Source: Calonectria ilicicola (lineage: Eukaryota > Ascomycota > Sordariomycetes > Hypocreales > Nectriaceae). From it: 64,000 nucleotides of DNA. The stretch spans positions 496,001-560,000 of the forward strand of contig CP085830.1 in the NCBI GenBank assembly GCA_020809705.1. The letters are read 5' to 3'. Below, one piece after another: positions 11,080 to 22,396 of the stretch. A program made the translations under genes and the position numbers. Position 1 is the first letter of the stretch; each line of letters opens with the position of its first letter. The notes under the pieces were generated by a model. The model was given only the letters and a program-made list of their open reading frames with translations. It searched no databases and was not told where the DNA came from.

Positions 11080-12093
11080 ATGCCTCGTTGTAAGAGTTCA
11101 TTTGATGGCGCAGAGCTATTTTACAGAGATTATGTTCCAGCAACCCAACCACCTCCATTTGCCGCAAATTCACGAAATGGGATGAAAAGAGAGGTGGCTT
11201 TAGTATTACTTCACCAGTGGCCGCTATCATCTCGAATGTACGAGCCATTGATGTTGAAATTTTGCGAAAGCTACGGATTTCGATGCATCGCCCCTGATAG
11301 ACGTGGCTTTGGGGGAAGTGATTGGTCAGGCCCGAACCTTGAGGGCGACATTACTTATGAAGTGCTTGCAAAGGATGTCCTTGATATTCTGGAACAAGCC
11401 AATCCTGGGCCATTCATATTCATAGCTGCTAGTATGGCTACAGGAGAGGTTTTGCTCGCGCACTCGCTTAGTTCTTATGTTCAAGAAAATTGCAAGGCAA
11501 GCTTATACCTCGCTTTTGTGGGCAAGTATCAATAATATCTCAATCATAGGGCTCCGTGTGGATCAGCACCTCACTACCCCATCCTGTGGCTTCATCGGAT
11601 TTCCCGAACGCGCCCCCAAGAGAAGTTTGGGACTCGCTCCTAGACTCTCTGCGAAATCGCCGTTCCCAGTTCATCTCTACCGCGTTTCACGGCCCTCTGG
11701 GTGTTGGTCCAGCAGGTGAGATCTCGACAAAAGAGATTGAGCTGTATGAGAGAATATTTGATGCCGCAGATGGTCTGGCGATCGAGCGGGCTGTTCAGAT
11801 ATACACTAGCGAGGATTTGACAAACCATCTGAGACAATTCTCTGCAAATGTACATACTCCCATGTTGTTGATACATGGCGGGGCGGATGAGGGGATGCCT
11901 GCAGAAGCAAGCGCTGACAGGGTTTCGCGGCTTGTTCCACACGCAAAGCTAATCTTGTATAAAGGTGGAGGACATGGTGAGTTTTCCATGTAAAAATATT
12001 TTAGGTACTGAGCTAATCATCGCCCAAGTACTCGTCTTATCTCACTCTGAACAACTGATTCAAGATATTCTTAAATTTATCGTAGATATTTAG
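11080..12093 (+). CDS. Alpha/beta-hydrolase, 302 aa, three exons
   Basis: Exons 11080-11496, 11550-11976 and 12029-12093 total 303 codons including the stop. The first intron is best modelled as GC-AG (AAG|GCAAGC ... TAG, 53 nt). Joining here gives NCKGSVWIS, which fits the family better than the only other phase-0 option, a poor GTTCAA donor at 11479. The fold is shown by LLHQWPLSSRMYE (HG-like oxyanion strand), RCIAPDRRGFGGSDW, a nucleophile elbow reading AASMATGE, HGGADEGMP (acid) and GGGHVLVLSH (catalytic His at the exon 2/3 join). The elbow departs from GxSxG by having Ala at both Gly positions, although Ser remains. Probably an esterase, lactonase or haloperoxidase-like hydrolase; the substrate is unknown. 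Confidence 0.85.
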
Positions 12094-13155
12094 ATATAAA
12101 TACTTTATGGAATGTGTCACAACTCTTGATTTTGCGTTCAAGGTACACAAAACTAGCCCGTGGAACTGACCATCTTTTTAATTAGCCACCACCTATGTAT
12201 TTTGCCCCTTGAAATTCCTCGCATTGGATAGTTTTCTTTTGATGATTAAGGGTCTTAACTGATGCGTACCGAAGTTTTAGGCCCTGCGTATTATCCTTTC
12301 GATACTTATGGGTTATATGGAGGACTGTAGATTGGGTTAACGTGGTCTGGTGAATGTGACAGGATGCACTGCAATTTTAGCTTTGCGCATTACTTTGGAG
12401 CTTACGGGAGCGTTACATGGAAGGCGGTCGAATGAACTTATTAAGGGCAAGTGGTGATTATTCTAATAATAATGACACAGAGCTCGCTAATCAGGGCATG
12501 TGAGCTATTTAATTTCATTCTTCATTATAGCAATCATCGAATGGTATGGGGTCACGGCGTGTAATGTAACCCTTGCTGAATGAATGATCCGAGTTGGTGC
12601 AGCTTCATACTTTGCATGACAGTACTGCAAGGTGTCATATTACTAAAGATATCAGGGATATACAAGGCCTCATATGCCTTGAAAATGCAAGGCATACTTT
12701 TAAGCAATCAGATAATGCTAAAACGAGCGCAGAATCAATTGTGATACTCTACTGTTCAGCTGTGCTAAACCAAAAGCCGCAATAGATGCAACCTCGAATT
12801 GCAGTTCACCCTATAGAAATAATCTGTAAGCGGTGAGCCCCCACAGTCCTTGTCGTAATAAAGTTAGGCTATGAACATGGAGGGTGAGCGATGGTGTGAA
12901 TAGTGGCTTTTGCGGCTGGAGCTGACATGGGCGGGCAAACAAAATGAATCCATCGACGTTCCTCCCGGACACTTTATTAAAAGCTGAAAAAAGTCCCATT
13001 TTATTAACTTTAGGCTTTCTGAATGAATGTGTGGTATTATAATTGAAATATAGGCTAACTCTGCCTTATTTTGAAGTGTGAACAACATTTCTTCCTGTCG
13101 TTAGTGCAAACTACTCTCAACTTTACATGACAGTGACCGCCTTCGATTATCGAAC
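12094..13155. other. Gene-free spacer with one copy of a dispersed motif
   Basis: AT-rich, about 1 kb. At 12367-12381 it carries CACTGCAATTTTAGC, the same 15-mer found three times around 30.7-31.2 kb. No protein-coding signal was recognised. Confidence 0.4.
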
Positions 13156-13218
13156 ATGGATGCCCAGCACCCAAATTTCCCTGAAAGTATCACATCTGAT
13201 AATGGACCAGATGCCTAA
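13156..13218 (+). other. Upstream reading frame ended by TAA immediately before the next start
   Basis: ATG at 13156 opens a 20-codon frame that ends with TAA at 13216-13218, directly followed by the ATG used for the DUF3176-like gene. The two are in the same frame, so this is either a regulatory upstream ORF or the original N-terminus cut by a nonsense change. Confidence 0.4.
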
Positions 13219-15458
13219 ATGGATAGACCGGGTTGTATAGATCTGGACCCGACTCTAACCAGTTCAGCTCCATCGCTTGACGTGATGGAAGACATAGATT
13301 TGGAGGCAGACTCAAGCCTGCCCTCCGAGGACAATACACTTGTTCAAGAGCCCACAGCCAATATGGACTTGCCCAATATGGAAAATTGCAGTTCCACCGC
13401 GATTACCCCTGTACAGGAACAGAAATCATCGCAGATGGCCAGTACATGGACAGTAAAGCCCTTGTTGAAAATATGGGCACTGGAAATAGTTGCAATCTTG
13501 ATTGGCCTTGTGGCATTTGCGAGTAAGTCTAGCCAACATTTTCTCAAACATTCACATAATATTCAATTGCTAAAATATCTACTACTAATTACAAGCTATT
13601 GTCATTGTGCTTTTATCTTTTGATCAAAAGAACCTGCCAGATTGGCCACTGCGGATCACCTTGAACACATTTGTTGCCTTCTTGACTACAATAGCCAAGG
13701 CTGGATTTATGTTCCCTGTGTCCATTGTCATCAGTCAAACACAATGGAGTTGGTTTCTCAAATCTCGACCACTGTACGATTTTAAAATCTTTGACCAAGC
13801 CAGCAGAGGATGTTGGGGCTCTTTTGTGCTGCTATGGAGAATCCGTTGCAAGTATCTAATCGCCATTGGGGCATTTCTAATGATAGTCAGCACTCTAACA
13901 TCCTCCATTACACAACTGGCCATTACTTACCCAACGCGGGGCGTCATAGTTCCGGGGAAAGCTAGTACCGGAGCTGTTCAGGACATTAGGGAACCAAGAG
14001 ATAGTTTACTATCAGCAACAGAAAAGGCCGTTGTTTTGGCCACAGCAATGGATACGACCTCGTTTACCAGTCGTATATCGCTTCCAGGGGCATTTTGCTC
14101 CACGGGCAATTGCACCTTTAGCAGATACCAATCACTCGGTATTTGTATGGATATAGCCAACATAACATCTCATTTGAGTGTCCAAGTGACGCATACGCCT
14201 GAGTCTCTAGATTTTCTAACCGAAAGACTCGAGCCTTATATTGTCTCGGGAGAGAAGACGTGGGTAGTATCCCTTTCAAGAGACTTCGGATTCGTCCATC
14301 AGACCCAGATGGGTGCGTTCCTTGACATGCTGAGTCACAATACTACTTTTGGCTTTCAAAATAATCCAAACTTGCTGAAAACGAGATTAGCATCCTTCGT
14401 ACTGATATCGACGCTTCCGTGGGCTACAGATCTACCCAAATCAGCAGACGCAAATACAACCTTAGCTTCTATACATAGATTTGATCACGAAGCTTTGGAA
14501 CTGCTCTTTTATCTTTGTGTTCAGTCCTATGATACAAAAGTGCACATGCGCCAAGAAAGCACAAAAATGGTGAGCTCGATATCTGAAACTACTTGGAAAC
14601 ACCTCGATCCTTTCTTAGACATTTCCTGCGATCCGTTTATCCGTATAGGAGTGTCTATGAGTTGCAATGTTACACGATCCAGGTGGAATGAGACTATTCA
14701 CCTTAAGAACCAACACAATAGCGATGCAAAACTCAATTCATCTTTAAATCAGGAAGATTTTAGTGCCAACTATAGAGCTTTGGAAAGCATCGCTATTACA
14801 CTTCATCACAGACTAGTTGGTTACGCTATGGTGACTCTCAAAGGAACGATTATCACCACTGGATCGGGGTTTATGCAAACTTTGGACGACTTTATTCTTT
14901 CTTCCACTCTCAACATTATCAACCATACTCGCAGATATGAATGCATTCAGAATATATTCATGAACGTTGCTTCATCTCTATCATCTACGTTAGTAAATCA
15001 AAATAGTCCTGTTTTGGTCTAATATTGAAGAGCATTGTGGCCTTAATCCTAACGCTGATTTATGCAATACCAGGATGCGAGCTGGTCACTCCCATAATTT
15101 TACGCACACTGCCTTTTCCATCATGGGACATGCCTGGAAAACGGAGCCTTACGTTCACGTATCCTGGGGGTGGATATCCTTCATTTCAGTCGAACTTGTC
15201 CTTGCAACAGGGCTGTTGGCTTTTGTCATACTTGCTCAAAGCGGAACACATGAGAATAGGTCTTCAAATAGCGATGATCTCCCCCCAACTTCCGATTTGA
15301 AGAATTCACCTTTGGCTACCATGGTAGCCCTTGACGAAGAGTGCCTTGGTGCGATGGGTAATAATCTTCAGCCTGTTGAGGAACTGGAAAAGGCATCGGA
15401 GGGCCTGCACGTTAAACTTGAGGGAGAGAAGCTTGTACTGGTAAAGGAGATTGCTTAG
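13219..15458 (+). CDS. DUF3176-like fungal membrane protein, 693 aa, three exons
   Basis: Exons 13219-13522, 13596-14988 and 15074-15458 total 694 codons with the stop. The second intron uses GTTAGT and has a CTAAC branch site shortly before its AG. The protein has an acidic Ser/Pro N-terminus, then a membrane helix around residues 85-110 followed by DQKNLPDWP. Next comes a second helix with TLNTFVAFLTTIAKAGFMF, the motif SQTQWSWF, and DQASRGCWGS before helix 3. A large Asn-glycosylation-rich domain follows (GAFCSTGNCTF and many NxS/T sites), then a last helix after VSWGWISF. This order of QxxW, D-ASRG and C-x-T/S-GNCT motifs is characteristic, as I recall, of the fungal DUF3176 family of unknown function. 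The middle domain should face outside the cell or the lumen. Confidence 0.82.
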
Positions 15459-16251
15459 AAACGAATTAGTTAGGTGGGCTTAAACTGCCTGATAGCTTGA
15501 AACAACTCTTCTACTTTCTAACACCGGCCATCAGGTCGCCCTACAAACGGTATAATGCGGCACATAGGCAAACCATTAGCTTGTCGGGGTATTTCGTGTT
15601 TGATAGATGGATCAGCTCAACTTCAAACTGGTTCTGCCTTGGCATATGCTGATCTGCAGTGAAGCGGGCTAGCTACCGGGTAAGCCAGCCAGCCTGGGTC
15701 ATGACACCATTTTCAGCCGCAAATGACGGCGGCCGATCAGACACGCACAGATCACACGTGCCTCCGCCATTTCGATCATCCGAGTTATGGGACTTGACCA
15801 TACCTCTTACACCTCTCTCGAAAGAACTTAGGAGTCCAATTCCGATCATGGCCTTGTCACTGACACCACAACTAACTCGCGCACATATCAGGCCTACAAT
15901 ATAAATACGCAGCCGTCAAGATCATATCGTGTGTTCTGCATTTGCCTTGCTGTACCCTTGTATTCCTATCGTCGATAGCCCGTATGGACCCTGTTGTGAT
16001 GACCCAAAGAGTTAAATTTGCCGAAGGTCCAGAATCCGTGAGTCGCGTATTTGAGCTGAAGTGAACCGGAATGACTTGAATAAATTATATTTGCATTTGT
16101 CGCTTGAATCGTGCTATCAGTGTCCAAGTTTGGAAAACTGTCTGCCACCCATATCTGGCTCGATCATTCGCCCACCATCAGTCAATCCCAAAACTGGCTA
16201 CAGCTTCTCCACGTTCAAACTCTCGTTTATTTCTCAGCCTGCCAAGCCACC
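15459..16251. other. Gene-free spacer
   Basis: Spacer between the DUF3176-like gene and the decayed terpene synthase. A weak ATATAAATA-like stretch lies at 15898-15907, about 350 bp upstream of the pseudogene start and may be the old promoter. No other feature was recognised. Confidence 0.35.
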
Positions 16252-19203
16252 ATGAATCTAGGCGAGCGAATTTTGAACGGGGCGAAATCGTTGCTCCAAG
16301 AAGCCCTTCAGGGCTATGACGAGTACTATGGCTTCGGCACAATGAGCTGTGCGGCCTATGACACGGCATGGGTGTCGTTAGTGATTAAGAACGTCGATGG
16401 GCAAAAACGATGGCTCTTCCCCGAGTGTTTCCAGTTCCTGCTGGACTCACAGTCTGCTACTGGTGGCTGGGAAACCGGTAACAGTGGGCCAATTGATGGC
16501 ATCCTGAACACAGCCGCTCCACTGCTCGCCCTGACGCGCCACAATGGCATGCAGAGCATTACGCCCCATCACGACTACCAAGACTTGACAAAACGTATCA
16601 AAATTGCGGCTGCGTCTCTGCAGTCCTAGTTGGAGGCTCTAGATGTGTCGACGACAGAGCGCGTGGGTTTTGAGATCATCCTCCCGGCCATGCTCGATCT
16701 GCTCGAGGCTGAAGACTCGTCTTTGGTCTTCGAATTTACGGCGCGCAAGCCTTTGATGAAGATTCATGACACCAAGTTGTCGCGATTCCGACCCGAGTAT
16801 CTCTACGGTGACCAGCCAATGACGGCATTGCACTCACTGGAGGCATTTATGGGAAAGATTGACTTCGATAAGGTCCGGCATCATAAGAGCCTCGGGTCAA
16901 TGCTGGGTTCGACTTCGTCAACGGCGGCCTACCTGATGCATGCTTCTGAGTGGGATGATGAGTCCGAGGCGTATCTCCGCCATGTTATAAAGCATGCAGC
17001 TGGCCAGGGCACGGGAGCTGTTCCGAGCGGATTTCCCTCGACCCATTTTGAGTCTTCTTGGGTAGGCTCGGTTCCCTTATCATTAATTATGGAATCAATG
17101 GCTTACTTGAGAGTTATTCGTTGCAGATTTTGACGACCATATTGCGTGCTGGCTTTTCAGGCTCTCAACTAGCGTACGACGAGCTCAACAAGATGATTGA
17201 CATCCTCGACGTTTCATTCAAGAAAGAGGGAGGTGCTATTGGCTATGGTAAGTTTAGTATTTCCATCAGTGTTTGTTAAAAAAATTATCACGGCAAATCT
17301 TTTGTCTAACTGTCATCTCTTATTGCAGCTCCTGGGCTCCAAGCAGATGTGGACGATACTGCGAAGACCATAACAGCCCTGACCATGCTCGGCCGAACTG
17401 CCAGCCCACAACAAATGTTAAATGTGTTTGAAGCTCGCACACATTTTTGCACATACCCAGGTGAAAGAGACCCGGGCTTCACTGCCAATTGCAACGCGCT
17501 CTCGGCCCTCCTTGAGCAGCCAGATGTGATCAACTACGCCAGCCAGATTTAGAAGGCCACCAAATTTCTGTGTGACTACTGGTGGCAGAGCGATGGAAAA
17601 ATCAAGGATAAGTGGAATACGTGCCACTTGTATCCATCCGTCCTCCTCGTACAGGTGTTGGTAAACTTAGTGTCGTTGGTGGAGCGGGGACAGTTTCCTA
17701 GGTTACTGGATCAGGAGCTGCAGCAGAGAATCGCCATCACGCTATTTCAGGCGTGCTTAAGATCGCTGCTGGATCAAAACGTTGATGGGTCATGGAGCCA
17801 GTCTGTCGAGGCGACAGCCTACGGCATCTTGATTCTTTGCGAGGCAAGGCGCCTATTTCGACCAGCTGATGGAGGTCGCGAACGAGGCCATCCGACGCGG
17901 AATAGCCTTTTTAGACTCGCTGAACAGTGACAATGCTCAGCAGAATTATATCTGGATTGAAAAAGTCAGTTATGCATCCCCGCTTCTAACGAAGTCGTAC
18001 GTCCTCGCAGCACGGTGGGCCGCGGAGTTGCTCCCGTGTGACCACTCCATTGGGTCAAGCCTCTGGACACCCCCAGGAGAAGCATTGGACAAATACGTCC
18101 AGATCTTCCACCAAGTAGAAACTTTCTCATCGCTCCCTGAGTGGGAGCTCCGCGCGTCGATGGTTGAGGCTGCCCTATTCACGCCAATGCTGCGAGCGCA
18201 TAGGCTAGACGTATTCCCCCATTCAGATATTACAGTGACCAAATACCTGGACGTGATCCCGCTCATCTGGGTGGCTGCTAACAATCGCGTTCGAACATGC
18301 GCATCCACGGTCTTTATATATAATATGTGCTTTATAGCTATGCTCAACTTCCAGCTGCATGAGTTTATGCAAACTACGGCCAGGATACTTTACCGAGACA
18401 GCATGGACGATCTGCGTAAAATGGTCCATGGCCTAGTGGCTGATAAGTCAAGTGCTCAGATGCCAGTCACTAAAGAAGCAGACCTAGCCATTGAGGATGC
18501 AGACATGTCCATAAGTGGATCTGCTTCAGATGGGCTAGAAACCAGTCTTCAGTACAATATTGTGTTCTCTACACTTTCATGCTTCCTCAACCACATCTTA
18601 GAACACCCTTCAATCCGGTCAGCTAGCCCTTGGGATCGCAAACTGCTTACTGGGGAGCTCCAGGCTTATCTCATAGCCCATATTCAACAGGTCGAGGATG
18701 GCATTGCCGTGAACGAGCACAGGCGATTCGGTACCACAGTAATCGCCTCCACACCCACCACAGCTTTCTTCAACTGGGTACAAGCCCTGGCGGCAGATCA
18801 TATATCATGCCCATATTGGTTCTAATTTGTAGCTTGCCACCTCAGTACAGCCCTGGGCTCAAAGACAACGGGCAGCGCTGGCGACTGCTTCTCCTCGGAT
18901 GGCGAAAAGAACCTCGCAGCCACCATATGCCAGAATCTTGCTACCATGTGTCGCATGTACCATGAAGTTGAGTCTGCGGAGCGCAACTACGGCGAGGGCA
19001 ATCTTGATTCACTCGATTCCTCACAGGTCGCCCGTAAATCCGAGCTTGAGGCTAAGAGGGCCGCTCTTCTCAGGTTGGCTGAGTCTGAGCGCCACTAATA
19101 CCTCGAGGTTTTCCAGAGGCTCCAGGGCGAAGGTGATCCTATTCATTCGCTCGTAGCAGGTGGGGGCGCGGACGGTTTGAGACTAAGCAGAGGCTCTTTG
19201 TGA
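16252..19203 (+). pseudogene. Bifunctional diterpene synthase (copalyl diphosphate/kaurene synthase type) pseudogene
   Basis: The intact ancestor would cyclise geranylgeranyl diphosphate to a copalyl diphosphate (class II) and then to a diterpene hydrocarbon (class I). The start at 16252 has a good CCACC context. Introns are 17062-17126 and 17248-17328; coding remains total about 935 codons, the normal length for fungal CPS/KS enzymes. The class II half keeps CAAYDTAWV near the N-terminus and ADVDDTAKT (DxDD, 17346-17357). Lesions: TAG at 16627, TAG at 17550, a frameshift near 17845-17855, TAA at 18823 and TAA at 19096. The class I half is altered: the expected D-E-F-M-E metal motif reads HEFMQ (18358-18372), and the second metal site near [19 protein letters not shown] has HE where ND is expected. 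Homology continues through each stop. No P450 or prenyltransferase cluster partner is next to it. Confidence 0.88.
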
Positions 19204-20002
19204 ACTTTTCGCCCAACAGGTCGATATTCATGCCCAGATTTATACTTTTCGTCATATTTAAGCTCTAATTCCTAAGGATAGTTGCGATAGTTATTAAGGA
19301 TGTCTTTCATATAGTTATTTTCTTCCTCTTAGGAAAGGAAGACGCCGACAAGGTCACGGGACCTAAAGGCACGCCTCATGATAGACTTTCGGATCGATCG
19401 GTACAATTGCCCTTGTGCCAACTCTGGAGCCTAAAGGCAATACAAGATGAAAACCTTGATAGCTAGAAATCCCGTACAATAAAAGGAAAGCTACCAGCCA
19501 GGAATGCAGCAACGCACACTCAAACAAACCTCTCTCAAACACACACCAAAAAAAACCCTCAAACACAACAGCCAAGCTGTCCTACAAACGATGCATCATC
19601 TATGCTGGAAAATAGTTATTAAGGATAAATACGCTATACGCAAAAAGAGATATAATTAAAATGCAATGCGTGTATCTTTGATACTATGAAATGAAATTAT
19701 TGAAATTCAATAGATGGATCAGAAAATAAGCATAAAAGAGGGAGAAGAGGCGCTTTAGGGGAGTTTACAGGCCATCAGCCTCAGATGATCTAAACAGACT
19801 GGGATGAAGCAAAATGGGAAATCTAAATTGGCCAAACTTACTGCGTGGAGGAGATCGACAATGGAATGCATCAATTATGATGGAAGGTAATAAGTCAATT
19901 TTACAGTTAGTTAAATTGGCACACTAAAACTTTGGTCACCTTCTCCCATATACACTCTGCCAATTAATGAATTAATCGCATTTGGCCTCTATAAACTATA
20001 AT
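19204..20002. other. Gene-free spacer with a 15-bp direct repeat
   Basis: AT-rich spacer. ATAGTTATTAAGGAT occurs at about 19288-19302 and again at 19612-19626 in direct orientation. CCTAAAGGCA-like words are also repeated near 19361 and 19429. It may be the remains of an insertion. No coding signal was recognised. Confidence 0.35.
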
Positions 20003-21392
20003 CTAGCGTCTGGTTCCAGCGACAAAAGGATTTTTAGAAGCATCGCATGGGGTGTCATCGACACTTTCGGTCACCATCATTGCAGTCAGCCCATTGGCGC
20101 GGGCTTGTAATCGAGGACACGGTAGAGGTTCCGCCGGCTTGTCCCCGGGAATGACGACGCCCTTGACCGTCATGAAAATATAGTCAGTAAACTGCGCGCC
20201 ATATTGGATATTTTGACCAGTGCTTGTGTCGATAATATCGGCAAGGGTCAATTGTTGACCCTTATTGTCAGGCCCAGTGCCAACAACGCCGTCAGGAATC
20301 TGGATTTGGAGCCTCAAGCCCATGTTCTTGGATATGTTTCCTCGTTGCCACTTGAATGTTCCTTTGGGGACGTCAACTAGGTTCTCGCCTGTTCCCTCAA
20401 TATCAAGCATAAAGTTTCCTGTATTGAAAGAATGCATGTAAATTGCAACAGGATTAGCAATAGAGATGGAGTTGCCCTTGCGAGTAAGGCCATTGATAGC
20501 ATCCCCAATCTATATTGTGAAAGAAGCATTAGAACTGTCGCATCGATATATCATATGAGGCATACCTTGGGATCAGAGTTGCGGTCTGGCTGTCCATACC
20601 CAGAGCAATTGATGAGCTTGGTCTTGTCTGTGATAATCTTGCTGTTTTTATCTTTCCGAATAACTGTTCCCTGAGCTGCAATATCGATCTCAGCACCCAG
20701 AGTGTTGTTTCGATGTGCGAGGTGGGCGATGCATCCCGTATCAACAGGCAGATTCCACTTGTTTGAAGGGTTATATTTGCCGTTCCTATACAAGTCCGAT
20801 TCTTTGATCTTATCCTTGAATTCAGGGTTCATCTCCAGGTACAAAGAGTACAGTTTCTTGGGATTCTTCTCAGCAAGAAACTTCCAGTACTTTATAAACG
20901 AAGTTAGCAAAGTGGCACTAACAAATTAACTCTTGATGTGAGATGATTCATACCTCTGGCCCCTCGCAACTGTAGACCACAGAGATGATTTGACCTTGGT
21001 CGTTTCTTCTTACAGACCATTCTAGGTACTCGTCTTGGTTCTTTCGGTCATTGTCTGCTAATTCCCATCTCTTGGGCGCATCATGGTCGACTTGAACCTG
21101 GATGCTGGTTAGTTACATGTTTCCCCACCGTGACAGCTATAATAAAACTAACAATGTTGGGAAAGGCAAGCCAAGTAATGGCTGTTGGTGTCTGAGTAAT
21201 ATCATATGCAGTGACGGTACCATTGAAAAATTGAGTGAGAGGTGTACGGCCCTCAGGACCGGCGATCTCATCGTTCATCCAGTCAGAGATCTGCTCAGAC
21301 CAAGCTTTCTTCTCATCACCAGTCAACCCATCATCAACGTGAGGGTACCCAGGAGGGTCAAAGGCAGGAAGCTTCTGAATGGTGGCAGACAT
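20003..21392 (-). CDS. Uncharacterised 404-aa protein, divergent partner of the tyrosinase fusion
   Basis: Exons 21392-21153, 21097-20954, 20889-20566 and 20509-20003, all joined in phase 0, total 405 codons with the stop. No signal peptide or membrane helix is seen. Conserved-looking blocks are EWSVRRNDQGQIISVVYSC followed by EGPEYW (about residues 105-130), NKWNLPVDTGCIAHLAHRNN plus TLGAEIDIAAQGTV (about 175-210), NCSGYGQPDRNSDPKIGDAI and the late VGTGPDNKGQQLTLADI. From memory, similar hypothetical proteins occur in actinobacteria and other fungi, but I know of no assigned function. The His and Cys residues in CIAHLAH could be a metal or catalytic site (inference). The gene is head-to-head with the 1,304-aa tyrosinase-domain gene across a 1-kb spacer, suggesting joint regulation. 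Confidence 0.85.
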
Positions 21393-22396
21393 GTTGAGAG
21401 CAGGAGAATAGATAACAAAGCAGCTAAATGGTGAGTTTGCGAGGCACCTGATGATTGCTATTAGATGAACATAATCACAAATTATTCCACTACATCTGTC
21501 GCCTTTTATACGTAATGAAATACATAGCAGGCGGCTGTTTGAATACTTTGCTGATGAATGGGATCCTATTTGCTAGCCCTTTGAGGCAACGTGGTGGTTT
21601 CAACGACCACAGTTCTTGGCAGAATCCTACCGAAGTGCCAAGAAAGGCTCTTTCGCTAGCCACCCACTAAGAGAAGCAGAAATTCCCATTACCTTGGTCG
21701 ATTCAGCTGGAAAAAAGAATATTTCTGAATTAGGCATGGTTCGTACAAAGTGAGATCAATAGTTTGTTGCCCCTGCAGTGCGTCGTCATTAGTCTCGCGA
21801 CTAGTTCGCCAACCCGTCCAATAGTTTGGACACCAGGTGCCACTTTTACGGGAATTTCCATTGGAGCACTGGGGAATGTAGTCAGCTGATGCATTCCATC
21901 AGTGTGCACAAGTTTCAGCTCTTCTGAAAACTATCATAATTGTCTCAATTTAATGATGTTCCCCGAGCCGCACCTGCATAGTATCGTAAGCGCGATAGAA
22001 TGTCTTGCCCCTTCCGGCCGCGTGTGCATGGAGTTGTGGCTGGCTGAGGTAAACTGAGCCTTCACCGCTGCGCCATTTTGGTGACCGATACCAAATTTGG
22101 ATTGGACGTGAGACATATTTCAGCTCAAGGTGATAGTCACAAAGTCAATTTTGTAATAGATGTACAATACATGAACCGCTTTTAGGAGGTGCAGAAGGGT
22201 TCCCCAAACGATCCACATGGTCCTTTGGTGACTTTGCCAAGAGACCAGTACCTTAGCTGAGTAGACTGGCCAATCTGAAGTAGAATAAATACGCTTACAC
22301 TTTTTTTTGAAAAACGATGCCGGGTTGCTTCTTTATTTTTAAAGGATACCGCAACCCTGGTCTCAGATCAATCGTAATCGTGCCAGCATCTCGTCT
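21393..22396. other. Shared divergent promoter of the 404-aa gene and the tyrosinase-domain gene
   Basis: About 1 kb separating two head-to-head starts. A T8 tract lies near 22300 and TTTTTAAAGGATA near 22336, close to the plus-strand start. Neither direction contains a recognisable protein. A shared promoter would suit partner proteins, but no specific operator was identified. Confidence 0.4.

Noticed and set aside
16105..16251. N-terminal extension of the terpene synthase frame to 16111
   Set aside because: The ATG at 16252 has a good context and begins the conserved N-terminus; upstream residues look like translated leader.
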